Shown: positions 9,602 to 17,978 of the stretch, one piece after another | How positions within the stretch are numbered: position 1 is the first letter of the stretch | Layout of the letters: each line of letters begins with the position of its first letter | NCBI RefSeq assembly: GCF_017313275.1 | Contig: NZ_JAFLNM010000002.1 | Coordinates: 248,001-312,000, forward strand | From: Flagellimonas profundi | GTDB lineage: Bacteria; Bacteroidota; Bacteroidia; Flavobacteriales; Flavobacteriaceae | Direction of reading: 5' to 3' | Length of the DNA: 64,000 bases | Program-made: the position numbers and the translations under genes | Notes under the pieces: model-generated | What the model was told of the DNA's origin: nothing | Databases searched by the model: none | Seen by the model: the letters and a program-made list of their open reading frames with translations, nothing else

Positions 9602-10654
9602 ATGAAGGAAAATCAAAAAATAAAACTAGGAATCTCCATAGGGGACATTAACGGCATTGGGTGCGAGGTTGCGCTCAAGACATTTGAAGACCCAAGAATG
9701 TTGGAGTTTTGCACTCCTGTTATATTTGCATCCAACAAAACCATTTCCCAACAAATCAAAGATTTGGGAATTGATATAAAGTTCAACGGTGTCCGGGATG
9801 CTGGTCAAGCCTTGGAAGGCAAAGTCAATATTGTCAATGTTTGGAAAGAAGTTCCGAAAATTGAATACGGGCAAGCTACCAAAGAAGGAGGTGATTTTGC
9901 CATTCGTTCCTTAAGAGCTGCCGTTGCTGCATTAAAAGAAAATAAGATTGATGTGCTGGTCACGGCACCCATCAACAAAAACAATATACAATCGGAGGAT
10001 TTTAAGTTTCCCGGCCATACGGACTTTCTTGCTCAAGAACTGGAAGGTGAAAGTCTTATGTTTATGGTGACCCATGAACTTCGTGTTGGTTTGCTCACCG
10101 ACCACATAGCAGTAAAGGATGTAGCAAAGGCCATTACTCCCAAACTGATCAAAAACAAAGTGGCCACCATGGAAAAATCCCTGAAAATGGATTTTGGTAT
10201 TCGCCGACCCAAAATTGCCATGCTGGGTATTAATCCGCATAGTGGTGACAGTGGAACTATTGGGGAAGAGGACGATAAAATCCTAAAACCAACCATAAAA
10301 GAATTGTTCAATAAGGGAACCTTGGTATACGGACCGTATTCGGCAGATAGTTTTTTTGGCTCCAATAGCCATCAAAATTTCGATGCGGTACTAGCTGCGT
10401 ATCACGACCAGGGCCTAATCCCGTTCAAAACCCTTTCGTTTGGAAAGGGTGTGAACTATACGGCAGGATTGGACAAAGTAAGAACTTCACCAGACCATGG
10501 TACCGCCTATGAAATTGCGGGAAAAGGCAAGGCGGACGAGAGTTCTTTTAAAGAAGCCGTATTTACTGCAATCCAAGTGTTCAGAAATAGAGCTGAGTAT
10601 CTGGAACTGACCAAAAACCCTTTACAAAAGCAGAAAATTAAGCGCGGGGGATAA
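9602..10654 (+). CDS. pdxA: 4-hydroxythreonine-4-phosphate dehydrogenase
   Basis: NAD-dependent enzyme of the DXP-dependent vitamin B6 route: oxidises 4-phosphohydroxy-L-threonine, giving 3-amino-2-oxopropyl phosphate. Family motifs run in order: GISIGDINGIG (residues 10-20), TAPINK (121-126), PGHTDFLA (137-144). The three metal ligands are readable as His168, His213 (in GINPHSGD) and His268 (in AAYHDQGLIP). It is 350 aa, slightly longer than the E. coli enzyme because of a basic tail. The ATG start follows a TAnnTTTG promoter. It heads the housekeeping block but the next genes have their own promoter at 10693-10722. Confidence 0.95.
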   Translation: MKENQKIKLGISIGDINGIGCEVALKTFEDPRMLEFCTPVIFASNKTISQQIKDLGIDIKFNGVRDAGQALEGKVNIVNVWKEVPKIEYGQATKEGGDFAIRSLRAAVAALKENKIDVLVTAPINKNNIQSEDFKFPGHTDFLAQELEGESLMFMVTHELRVGLLTDHIAVKDVAKAITPKLIKNKVATMEKSLKMDFGIRRPKIAMLGINPHSGDSGTIGEEDDKILKPTIKELFNKGTLVYGPYSADSFFGSNSHQNFDAVLAAYHDQGLIPFKTLSFGKGVNYTAGLDKVRTSPDHGTAYEIAGKGKADESSFKEAVFTAIQVFRNRAEYLELTKNPLQKQKIKRGG

Positions 10655-10692
10655 AAAGTTAACGGCATTTTGGATATTTGTTGTGACAAGAA

Positions 10693-10722
10693 TTGCAGTT
10701 TTGTAAATTAGTAGTATCTTTG
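10693..10722 (+). promoter_or_regulatory. Strong TTG/TAnnTTTG promoter for yceD-rpmF
   Basis: TTG at 10693-10695 and TATCTTTG at 10715-10722, separated by 19 bases, which matches the flavobacterial consensus (TTG-N17-23-TAnnTTTG) fully. Transcription should start near 10728, so the translation start of the next gene must lie after that point. Confidence 0.82.
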
Positions 10723-10764
10723 CACCCGCCTTTAAAGGCTGGTACACAAACCTTAAGTGTAGAA

Positions 10765-11298
10765 ATGATGAAGCTGAAAGAGTTTAATATCCCTTTTTCA
10801 GGTCTGAAGTTGGGAAAACATAACTTTGTGTACGAGATTGATGATGCGTTCTTTGAATCTTTTGACTACCAAGAATTTAACGGAGCTTCCGTTCATGTAG
10901 ATGCCATTTTGGAAAAAATGAGCACCATGATGGAACTTCAGATTGAAGCGAAGGGTACCATAAATGTGGATTGTGATTTGACAGGTGAACCTTATGATCA
11001 GCCGGTCGATTCCAATTTAAAGCTGGTCGTCAAGTTTGGCGAAGAGTACAACGATGAGGATGATGAAATCCTGATCATTCCACATGGAGAGCACCAATTC
11101 AACATAGCACAGTACATTTATGAAATGTTAGTGCTGGCCGTTCCACAAAAAAGGGTACACCCCGGAGTAGCGGACGGAACCTTGCAATCGGATATCTTGG
11201 ACAAGCTCGAAGAGCTACAGCCAAAAGAGAACACAAAACCATCGGAAGATACAGACCCAAGGTGGGACGATTTAAAAAAGTTACTAACGGATAAATAG
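10765..11298 (+). CDS. yceD: DUF177/YceD family protein
   Basis: Small acidic protein of the YceD family (DUF177), almost always encoded next to rpmF; it has been linked to 23S rRNA/ribosome biogenesis in other organisms, but the exact role here is inferred. Visible: [20 protein letters not shown] at the start, a central beta-rich segment with the family's cysteine position ([17 protein letters not shown]), an acidic stretch, and a low-complexity tail ending [11 protein letters not shown], a family signature. I set the start at the ATG at 10765 (a second ATG follows at once at 10768), because the frame's earlier TTG at 10693 is part of the promoter. This gives 177 aa. rpmF follows after 7 bases. 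Confidence 0.9.
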   Translation: MMKLKEFNIPFSGLKLGKHNFVYEIDDAFFESFDYQEFNGASVHVDAILEKMSTMMELQIEAKGTINVDCDLTGEPYDQPVDSNLKLVVKFGEEYNDEDDEILIIPHGEHQFNIAQYIYEMLVLAVPQKRVHPGVADGTLQSDILDKLEELQPKENTKPSEDTDPRWDDLKKLLTDK

Positions 11299-11305
11299 GT
11301 TTATA

Positions 11306-11506
11306 ATGGCACATCCTAAAAGAAAAATATCAAAAACCAGAAGGGACAAAAGAAGAACCCACTACAAAGCAGTTGCGCCAACAATTGCCAAAGACGCTAC
11401 TACAGGTGAAATGCACTTGTTCCATAGAGCTCACTGGCACGAAGGCAAATTGTATTACAGAGGTCAGGTATTGATCGACAAAACAGAAGAGGAAACTGCG
11501 GCTTAA
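11306..11506 (+). CDS. rpmF: Large-subunit ribosomal protein bL32
   Basis: Component of the 50S ribosomal subunit. The start [20 protein letters not shown] is the typical basic N-terminus of bL32. The zinc-type cysteines found in some bL32 proteins are absent (the middle reads [20 protein letters not shown]), so this is the zinc-independent form. The length of 66 aa is normal for the phylum. Co-transcribed with yceD; a strong terminator follows at 11530, separating it from fabH. Confidence 0.96.
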   Translation: MAHPKRKISKTRRDKRRTHYKAVAPTIAKDATTGEMHLFHRAHWHEGKLYYRGQVLIDKTEEETAA

Positions 11507-11529
11507 CCGCAAATCCCATATAATAAAGT

Positions 11530-11562
11530 AACTCCCGTTCAATTATTAACGGGAGTTTTTTT
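11530..11562 (+). terminator. Intrinsic terminator after rpmF
   Basis: Perfect 10-bp stem AACTCCCGTT (11530-11539) / AACGGGAGTT (11548-11557), eight-base loop, then a run of T. It closes the yceD-rpmF unit. Confidence 0.92.
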
Positions 11563-11681
11563 ATGGGCCCATGTTAATCCCCAAAATCAGGTGATTTTAC
11601 CTATAAAGTCATATAAAATGACTAATTTTCACCGCTTTTGGGTCAAATTTCAAGGTTTTTGACAATAAAGAGAGGCTAAAA

Positions 11682-12677
11682 ATGAAGAAAACAACAGCAG
11701 CAATAACAGCTGTCGGAGGATACGTTCCAGATTTTGTGCTTTCCAATAAAGTATTGGAAACCATGGTAGATACCAATGATGAGTGGATTACCACCCGAAC
11801 AGGGATCAAGGAACGAAGAATCTTAAAAGAGGAGAACGCGGGGACATCTTTCATGGCTATCAGAGCTGCGGAAGATTTACTTAAAAAAAGAGGCATTGAC
11901 GCTTCCGAAATAGACTTTGTACTAGTTGCCACCGCTACTCCCGATATGCCTGTCGCTTCTACAGCGGCTTATGTAGCCTCTGAGATTGGCGCTGTAAATG
12001 CTTTTGCATACGACTTACAGGCTGCGTGTTCCAGCTTTTTATACGGAATGTCCACAGCAGCTAGTTATATAGAATCGGGCAGATACAAAAAGGTATTGGT
12101 CATTGGAGCTGATAAAATGTCGTCCATTATAGACTACACCGACAGAACCACATGTATTATTTTTGGAGATGGTGCCGGAGCAGTTCTTTTTGAGCCCAAT
12201 GAAGAAGGTTTGGGATTACAGGATGAGTATTTGCGCTCTGATGGTATCGGACGACAATTCTTAAAGATCGATGCAGGAGGTTCCATTTTGCCCGCATCCG
12301 AAGAAACTGTAAAAAACAAGCAGCACTACGTTTTTCAAGATGGCAAGTCCGTATTTAAATTTGCCGTATCCAACATGGCCGATGTATCCGCATTGATCAT
12401 GGAGCGAAACAACTTGACAAAAGACGATGTGCAATGGTTGGCACCACACCAGGCCAATAAACGTATTATCGATGCTACGGCCAATAGAATGGGGCTTGAG
12501 GCAGAAAAAGTTTTAATTAATATCGACCGTTACGGAAACACGACTTCCGCAACGCTGCCTTTATTGCTTTACGATTTTGAAAAGCAATTGAAGAAAGGAG
12601 ATAATATTATATTCGCCGCCTTTGGAGGAGGTTTTACATGGGGTGCCATTTATTTAAAATGGGCCTATAATTCTTAA
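11682..12677 (+). CDS. fabH: 3-oxoacyl-ACP synthase III
   Basis: Starts fatty-acid synthesis by condensing an acyl-CoA primer with malonyl-ACP; cytoplasmic. The catalytic triad is readable as Cys116 (DLQAACSSFLYG), His256 (LAPHQANKRI) and Asn286 (YGNTTSATLP), and the C-terminal GGGFTWG motif is present. At 331 aa the length is normal. The likely primers are branched acyl-CoAs, as in many Bacteroidota, but the sequence does not prove this. It is followed by accB after 27 bases and accC, so chain initiation and malonyl-CoA supply are probably co-expressed. The 119-base upstream gap after the terminator shows two short inverted repeats (GTCAT/ATGAC near 11607) and only a weak promoter match. Confidence 0.96.
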   Translation: MKKTTAAITAVGGYVPDFVLSNKVLETMVDTNDEWITTRTGIKERRILKEENAGTSFMAIRAAEDLLKKRGIDASEIDFVLVATATPDMPVASTAAYVASEIGAVNAFAYDLQAACSSFLYGMSTAASYIESGRYKKVLVIGADKMSSIIDYTDRTTCIIFGDGAGAVLFEPNEEGLGLQDEYLRSDGIGRQFLKIDAGGSILPASEETVKNKQHYVFQDGKSVFKFAVSNMADVSALIMERNNLTKDDVQWLAPHQANKRIIDATANRMGLEAEKVLINIDRYGNTTSATLPLLLYDFEKQLKKGDNIIFAAFGGGFTWGAIYLKWAYNS

Positions 12678-12704
12678 ATCACACAACTAACTAAATTATA
12701 TTCC

Positions 12705-13208
12705 ATGGACATTAAGGAAATTCAAAGTTTAATCAAGTTTGTAGCCAAATCGGGTGCCAGCGAGGTGAAGTTGGAAATGGAGGACATTAAAATCACCATT
12801 CGAACGGGAAGCAGCGACTCCAGCACACCGGAAACCACAATTGTTCAACAAATACCTGTGGCCCAAGCACCGACTGCTGCTGCACCAGTAGCTCAAGCAC
12901 CAGCTGCAGCTCCGGAATCTGCGGCGCCTGCACCATCAGACTCCAAAAAAGCAGATGATGACTCAAAATATATCACTGTAAAATCCCCTATCATAGGTAC
13001 ATTCTACAGAAAACCATCTCCAGATAAGCCCCCTTTTGTAGAAGTGGGCAGCACCATAAAACAAGGCGATGTTCTCTGTGTGATCGAAGCCATGAAACTA
13101 TTCAACGATATCGAATCTGAAGTTTCAGGAAAAATAGTTAAGATATTGGTTGATGATTCCTCTCCTGTTGAGTTTGACCAACCTTTGTTCTTGGTAGACC
13201 CATCGTAG
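12705..13208 (+). CDS. accB: Biotin carboxyl carrier protein of acetyl-CoA carboxylase
   Basis: Carries the biotin that shuttles CO2 between biotin carboxylase and carboxyltransferase to make malonyl-CoA. The N-terminal helix region ([21 protein letters not shown]) is followed by an Ala/Pro-rich flexible linker (about residues 50-85) and a C-terminal biotinyl domain with the canonical EAMKL; the biotinylated lysine is Lys131. The thumb sequence and ending ([10 protein letters not shown]) fit AccB rather than a lipoyl domain. The length of 167 aa is normal. It lies between fabH and accC in one operon. Confidence 0.96.
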   Translation: MDIKEIQSLIKFVAKSGASEVKLEMEDIKITIRTGSSDSSTPETTIVQQIPVAQAPTAAAPVAQAPAAAPESAAPAPSDSKKADDDSKYITVKSPIIGTFYRKPSPDKPPFVEVGSTIKQGDVLCVIEAMKLFNDIESEVSGKIVKILVDDSSPVEFDQPLFLVDPS

Positions 13209-13294
13209 TGAATTTTAAATGATGATCTTTAGGGGACCACACCGTTTCCCAAAACCATTTAAGATTTAGAATTCCTAATTTAAGATTGTGTTCT

Positions 13295-14653
13295 ATGTTT
13301 AAAAAAGTATTGATTGCAAATAGGGGTGAAATTGCCTTGCGGATCATAAGAACCTGCAAGGAAATGGGCATTAAAACCGTGGCCGTTTACTCCAAGGCCG
13401 ATGAAGAGAGTCTTCATGTACGCTTTGCCGATGAAGCTGTTTGTATAGGCCCGGCACCCAGTAGTGAATCTTATTTAAAGATTCCAAATATTATAGCGGC
13501 AGCCGAAATTACCAATGCCGATGCCATCCACCCAGGATATGGGTTCCTTTCCGAAAACTCAAAATTCTCAAAAATCTGTGCCGAGCACGATATCAAATTC
13601 ATCGGAGCTTCTGGCGAACAGATTGATAAAATGGGAGACAAGGCAACCGCAAAAGAAACTATGAGAAAAGCGGGGGTTCCCACTGTTCCAGGTTCCGAAG
13701 GTTTGCTTAAGGATGTGGACCATGCCCTAAAGGAGGCTAAAAAAATGGGATACCCCGTAATGATCAAAGCTACTGCCGGTGGTGGTGGTAAAGGTATGCG
13801 TGCCATTTGGTCCGAAGATCAAATGGAGAAAAACTTCAACAGTGCCGTAACGGAAGCGACTGCAGCTTTTGGTAATGGTGGAATGTACATGGAAAAACTG
13901 ATTGAAGAGCCGCGCCATATCGAAATTCAGATTGTGGGCGACCAATACGGAAAAGCCTGTCATTTGTCCGAAAGGGATTGCTCGGTACAACGCAGGCACC
14001 AAAAGCTTACCGAAGAAACACCATCTCCATTTATGACGGACAAACTCCGTGAAGATATGGGGAAAGCTGCTGTAAAGGCTGCCGAATATATTAAATATGA
14101 GGGTGCAGGAACCATTGAGTTCTTGGTGGATAAACACCGAAATTTCTACTTTATGGAAATGAACACCCGTATCCAGGTAGAGCACCCAATTACAGAGCAA
14201 GTTGTGGACTACGATTTGATTCGTGAGCAGATTTTGGTTGCAGGCGGTGTTCCGATTTCAGGGAAAAACTATTACCCAAAGCTGCATTCCATTGAGTGTC
14301 GAATCAATGCAGAGGACCCTTACAATGATTTTAGACCGTCTCCTGGAAAAATTACAACCTTGCACATACCTGGTGGGCATGGTGTACGTTTGGACACGCA
14401 TGTATATAGTGGTTACATGATTCCTCCAAATTATGATTCCATGATCGCCAAGTTGATCACCACGGCACAAACAAGGGAAGAGGCCATCAATAAAATGAGA
14501 AGAGCCTTGGACGAATTTGTGATCGAAGGGGTTAAGACTACCATTCCATTTCACCGTCAGTTAATGGATCATCCCGATTATTTGGCAGGTAACTACACCA
14601 CCAAATTCATGGAAGATTTTAAAATGGATCCAAAATATAAAGATGAGCATTAA
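13295..14653 (+). CDS. accC: Biotin carboxylase subunit of acetyl-CoA carboxylase
   Basis: ATP-dependent carboxylation of the biotin on AccB. The N-terminus [18 protein letters not shown] is the family hallmark, followed by the ATP-grasp domain with its glycine loop ([10 protein letters not shown] near residue 165), the catalytic region ([12 protein letters not shown]), and [14 protein letters not shown] with metal and bicarbonate residues. I chose the ATG at 13295 rather than the in-frame TTG at 13286, because homologs start exactly at MFKK; this gives 452 aa. The 86-base gap after accB holds a direct repeat of TTTAAGATT but no clear promoter. A terminator follows. Confidence 0.96.
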   Translation: MFKKVLIANRGEIALRIIRTCKEMGIKTVAVYSKADEESLHVRFADEAVCIGPAPSSESYLKIPNIIAAAEITNADAIHPGYGFLSENSKFSKICAEHDIKFIGASGEQIDKMGDKATAKETMRKAGVPTVPGSEGLLKDVDHALKEAKKMGYPVMIKATAGGGGKGMRAIWSEDQMEKNFNSAVTEATAAFGNGGMYMEKLIEEPRHIEIQIVGDQYGKACHLSERDCSVQRRHQKLTEETPSPFMTDKLREDMGKAAVKAAEYIKYEGAGTIEFLVDKHRNFYFMEMNTRIQVEHPITEQVVDYDLIREQILVAGGVPISGKNYYPKLHSIECRINAEDPYNDFRPSPGKITTLHIPGGHGVRLDTHVYSGYMIPPNYDSMIAKLITTAQTREEAINKMRRALDEFVIEGVKTTIPFHRQLMDHPDYLAGNYTTKFMEDFKMDPKYKDEH

Positions 14654-14659
14654 ACAAAG

Positions 14660-14686
14660 CCCCGATATTTTCGGGGTTTTTCTTTT
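14660..14686 (+). terminator. Intrinsic terminator after accC
   Basis: Stem CCCCGA (14660-14665) / TCGGGG (14671-14676), five-base loop, then TTTTTCTTTT reaching the next ATG at 14687. As at 2118, the following gene has no free leader. Confidence 0.85.
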
Positions 14687-15805
14687 ATGGAATTAAGTTA
14701 CTGGGAGCATAAGAGCTGGTTTTCCAATGTCGATTTTACCATTATCGGCAGTGGTATCGTTGGTATAAATTGCGCCATAGGCCTAAAGAAAAAGTACCCA
14801 AAAAGCAACATCTTAATTTTGGAAAAAGGCAGCTTACCGCAAGGGGCCAGTACCAAAAACGCAGGTTTTGCCTGTTTTGGGAGCGTTTCTGAGATTTTAG
14901 CCGACCTAGAGCACCACAGCGAGGAAGAAGTCGTACAGCTTGTTCAAAAGCGTTGGGATGGGATTCAAAGGTTGCGTAATCTATTGGGAGATGAGGCCAT
15001 CGGTTTTCAATTGCACGGTAGTCACGAACTTTTTCCTTTGGAAAAACCTGAGTTCTATGAAAAATGTTTGAAGTCCGTACCATACCTCAACAATGTGATG
15101 GAACCTATTTTTGGCCAAAAGCCATTTGTGACCAATTCCAATTTCTTTGGATTCTCCAATATTCAGGAAAAATACATCACACACCAGCAGGAGGGACAAT
15201 TGGACACCGGCAAGATGATGCGCTCATTGATTCAAAAATGTGTGTCCATGGAAATTCCCATTTTAAATGGGGTGATGGTCGATGAGGTAATTGAATCCAA
15301 TGGTTGTGCGACCATCAAAACCACTGATTTTGAATTTTCGTCCCAAAAGGTTTTTGTGGCCACCAACGGATTTGCTTCCAAGCTATTGAAATCAGAGACC
15401 GTGAAACCTGCACGCGCACAGGTTTTGGTAACGGAACCCATCAAAAATTTACATGTAAGGGGCACCTTCCATTTTGATGAAGGCTATTATTATTTCCGCA
15501 ATATTGATGATAGAATTCTATTTGGGGGAGGAAGAAACCTTGACTTTAAAACGGAGGAAACCACTGAATTTGGAGAAACAGAAATCATTCAAAATAAGCT
15601 TGAGGCATTGCTCCGCAATATGATCTTACCTGATCATTCAGTAAAAATTGAACGACGATGGAGCGGTATTATGGGAGTTGGAACCCAAAAGTCGCCCATT
15701 GTAAAACAAATCTCAACGTCCATTTACTGCGGGGTTCGCTTGGGTGGAATGGGAGTTGCCCTTGGTAGCCTTGTGGGTAAGGAATTGGCCGATTTTGCCG
15801 ATTAA
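14687..15805 (+). CDS. FAD-dependent oxidoreductase (DAO family)
   Basis: Flavoprotein of the D-amino-acid oxidase/glycine oxidase superfamily, probably cytoplasmic. The FAD Rossmann motif is at residues 19-27 (IIGSGIVGI), with the acidic residue of the second strand in ILILEKGSLPQGAS (about residue 46), and the C-terminal FAD contact in YCGVRLGGMGVALGS. The length of 372 aa is typical. Substrate residues cannot be named, so oxidation of an amine or amino acid is only inferred. The start is directly behind the accC terminator; the TAA stop overlaps by four bases the stop of the convergent ABC ATPase gene. Confidence 0.85.
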   Translation: MELSYWEHKSWFSNVDFTIIGSGIVGINCAIGLKKKYPKSNILILEKGSLPQGASTKNAGFACFGSVSEILADLEHHSEEEVVQLVQKRWDGIQRLRNLLGDEAIGFQLHGSHELFPLEKPEFYEKCLKSVPYLNNVMEPIFGQKPFVTNSNFFGFSNIQEKYITHQQEGQLDTGKMMRSLIQKCVSMEIPILNGVMVDEVIESNGCATIKTTDFEFSSQKVFVATNGFASKLLKSETVKPARAQVLVTEPIKNLHVRGTFHFDEGYYYFRNIDDRILFGGGRNLDFKTEETTEFGETEIIQNKLEALLRNMILPDHSVKIERRWSGIMGVGTQKSPIVKQISTSIYCGVRLGGMGVALGSLVGKELADFAD

Positions 15806-16464
15806 ACCATTCTACCGTCCAATAAATTGATGATTCTAGATCCGTATTCGGCATTTTTCTCGGAATGTGTCACCTGGATTATGGTTACCCCCTCTTCATT
15901 TAATTGCTTAAAGAGTTCCATGATCTCCTCTCCCTGTTTAGAGTTTAGATTACCGGTGGGCTCATCTGCCAAAATCAATTTTGGGTTGGCAATCAAGGCT
16001 CTTGCCACTCCTACCAATTGTTGCTGTCCACCACTGAGCTGAGCGGGAAAAAGGTCTTTCTTGCCCACAATATTGAACCGGTCCAGCATATCGGCTACCA
16101 TGGCCTTACGTTCCGAGCCCTTGACTTTTTTATAGATCAATGGCATTTCCAAATTTTCCTTTACCGTAAGTTCATCCAATAAGTGGTAGGATTGAAACAC
16201 AAAGCCGATGTATTGTTTATAAAGATTAGCGCGGTGTTTTTCTTTAAGGGAATGAACGGATTCGTCCAAAAAGTTATATTCCCCTTCATCAAAAGAATCC
16301 AACATACCGATTACATTGAGCAAAGTGGATTTACCTGATCCCGATGGCCCCATTACCGAAATAAACTCTCCTTGTTCTACCTCAAGATTAATATCCTTCA
16401 ATAAAAAAATACGTTGGCCACCAGAGTTGACCCATTTGAATATGTTGTTGAGTTGTAATAGCAT
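15802..16464 (-). CDS. Second ABC ATPase of the permease array, atypical motifs
   Basis: LolD/MacB-type ATPase, last gene of the long leftward run. Walker A (MGPSGSGKST), Q-loop (FVFQSYHLLDELT), Walker B (LILADEPTG) and the H-loop (VTHSE) are intact. Two changes stand out against the first ATPase of the array: the residue after the signature LSGGQQQ is Leu instead of Arg (QQQLVGVARAL), and the D-loop reads NLNSKQG instead of NLDSKNG, replacing the conserved Asp with Asn. The length of 220 aa is normal. It starts one base after the stop of the serine hydrolase. It may be a divergent but working paralog or an ATPase with reduced turnover; sequence alone cannot decide. Confidence 0.88.
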   Translation of the reverse strand: MLLQLNNIFKWVNSGGQRIFLLKDINLEVEQGEFISVMGPSGSGKSTLLNVIGMLDSFDEGEYNFLDESVHSLKEKHRANLYKQYIGFVFQSYHLLDELTVKENLEMPLIYKKVKGSERKAMVADMLDRFNIVGKKDLFPAQLSGGQQQLVGVARALIANPKLILADEPTGNLNSKQGEEIMELFKQLNEEGVTIIQVTHSEKNAEYGSRIINLLDGRMV

Positions 16465-16465
16465 C

Positions 16466-17962
16466 TTATTTATTCTTTAGTTCCTCTAATCGTTTCTTTC
16501 CATTTTTACACCAATAACAGTTGGTGTCGGACCCAAGCTCAATTGCCTTTGCAAAACTTTCAATGGCATTGGCCCTATCGTTGAGCACGTAATACCCCTC
16601 TCCAAGCGAATCCCAAAGGTTACCGTCACCAGGAAAAAGGTGTGTGTTGAGCTTTAAGAGTGAGATGCCCCAATCTGTATCCCTGTTTTCGGATACTTGT
16701 TTAAACCCAATTCGATTTAAAAGCGCCTTATCATTTATAGGAGCTCCTGTTTTGTCCTCAATAAATTGAGATAATTCGTCTGCTTTTTCAGGAGGGTTGT
16801 TCCTGATAAAATCAAAAACAAGTTCGTAAGTGTTCTTTGGAATTGTTTTGGGACGGTATTCTTTGTCCATGACCATTGAGGCAATTTCCCAAGCCACATT
16901 TTCTGATTGTTGGTTTAATATTATGTTCGACAACGCAATTATTACTAAATCGTCTTCCACAAACCTGAGAAAATCGGCAAAGTATATCCCATTGCTACCG
17001 TTATGCGCCACAATTTTTGAATTGCTCCGTGAATTGAATATGGCCCATCCGTAACCATAAAAAGATGTTTCTGTTTCATTCTCTGGAACATGGGCTTCTT
17101 GCATCAACCTTTTTGTTTCGGCAGACAGTACTTTGTTATTTTCCAAAGCAAGGTGCCAAGTATACAGATCTTCAACAGTCGAATATATGTCGCCCTTACC
17201 TATACTGTACCAATGTTCATTGTTATAGGGAAGGTGTTCTTGGGTTGTTCCCCAATCTCTCCACTCACCATCTGTGTAATGGAAATAATATCCATGGGCA
17301 AGTTGCTCGCTATCAAAGGCAATTCCTTTGTATCCGGTATGGTCCATTTGCAAAGGTGCCCAAAAGTTTTTCCTTAAATACGTCTCGTAATCTTGTTGGG
17401 CGACTTGTTCTATAATGGCTGTCAGCAAAATATAGTTGGCATTGGCATAGGTGTGCTTTGTTCCAGGGCCGTACATTAATTCTGCCCCAAAAAAGTCGTT
17501 CAGAAACGTTTCTTTGCTGGCTTTATCATATCTGAAGCCACCTGTGCTTGGGGATATCCCGGATGTATGGGTAAGCAGTTGATGTATGGTGATGTCCTTT
17601 TTATCGGAAGGGGCCTGTGGAAAATACTTTTCAATTTTATCTGAAACTTCCAGTTTTTCGCCTTCCATGAGCTTTAATATGGCCGCTGCGGTAAACTGCT
17701 TGGTGACCGAACCAATATTGAACACAGTTGATGATGAATTTGGCACTTTCTTGGACCTATCGGCCCAACCATATCCTTTGGACAAAATAACTTCTCCTTT
17801 TTTCACGACCAAAACACTACCCGAGTAACCGTTTACAACACTTTGGCTCAAGTAATTATCAATTTTATCTTCGAGCGTATTATATTTTAAACGCTCTTGT
17901 GCGATTACAGTATAACCGACAGTCAATAACAGGAATAAGGCTTTCAAAAATTTAGTTTTCAT
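16466..17962 (-). CDS. Secreted serine hydrolase, class C beta-lactamase/D-Ala peptidase fold
   Basis: Exported hydrolase of the beta-lactamase/penicillin-binding superfamily. Signal peptide at residues 1-22 (FLKALFLLLTVGYTVIAQ). The active-site SxxK is Ser85-Val-Thr-Lys88, the YxN motif is Tyr172-Ala-Asn174, and a KTG-like third motif is represented by HNGSNG near residue 320. After the catalytic domain (to about 370) comes a roughly 100-residue tail with one TPR-like helical hairpin (WDSLGEGYYVLNDRANAIESFAKAIELG). It lies between the fifth permease (16 bases away) and the second ATPase (1 base), so it is part of the transporter operon; a role in processing or destroying a peptide substrate is inferred. 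Confidence 0.87.
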   Translation of the reverse strand: MKTKFLKALFLLLTVGYTVIAQERLKYNTLEDKIDNYLSQSVVNGYSGSVLVVKKGEVILSKGYGWADRSKKVPNSSSTVFNIGSVTKQFTAAAILKLMEGEKLEVSDKIEKYFPQAPSDKKDITIHQLLTHTSGISPSTGGFRYDKASKETFLNDFFGAELMYGPGTKHTYANANYILLTAIIEQVAQQDYETYLRKNFWAPLQMDHTGYKGIAFDSEQLAHGYYFHYTDGEWRDWGTTQEHLPYNNEHWYSIGKGDIYSTVEDLYTWHLALENNKVLSAETKRLMQEAHVPENETETSFYGYGWAIFNSRSNSKIVAHNGSNGIYFADFLRFVEDDLVIIALSNIILNQQSENVAWEIASMVMDKEYRPKTIPKNTYELVFDFIRNNPPEKADELSQFIEDKTGAPINDKALLNRIGFKQVSENRDTDWGISLLKLNTHLFPGDGNLWDSLGEGYYVLNDRANAIESFAKAIELGSDTNCYWCKNGKKRLEELKNK

Positions 17963-17978
17963 CTATTATGGAATGAAT

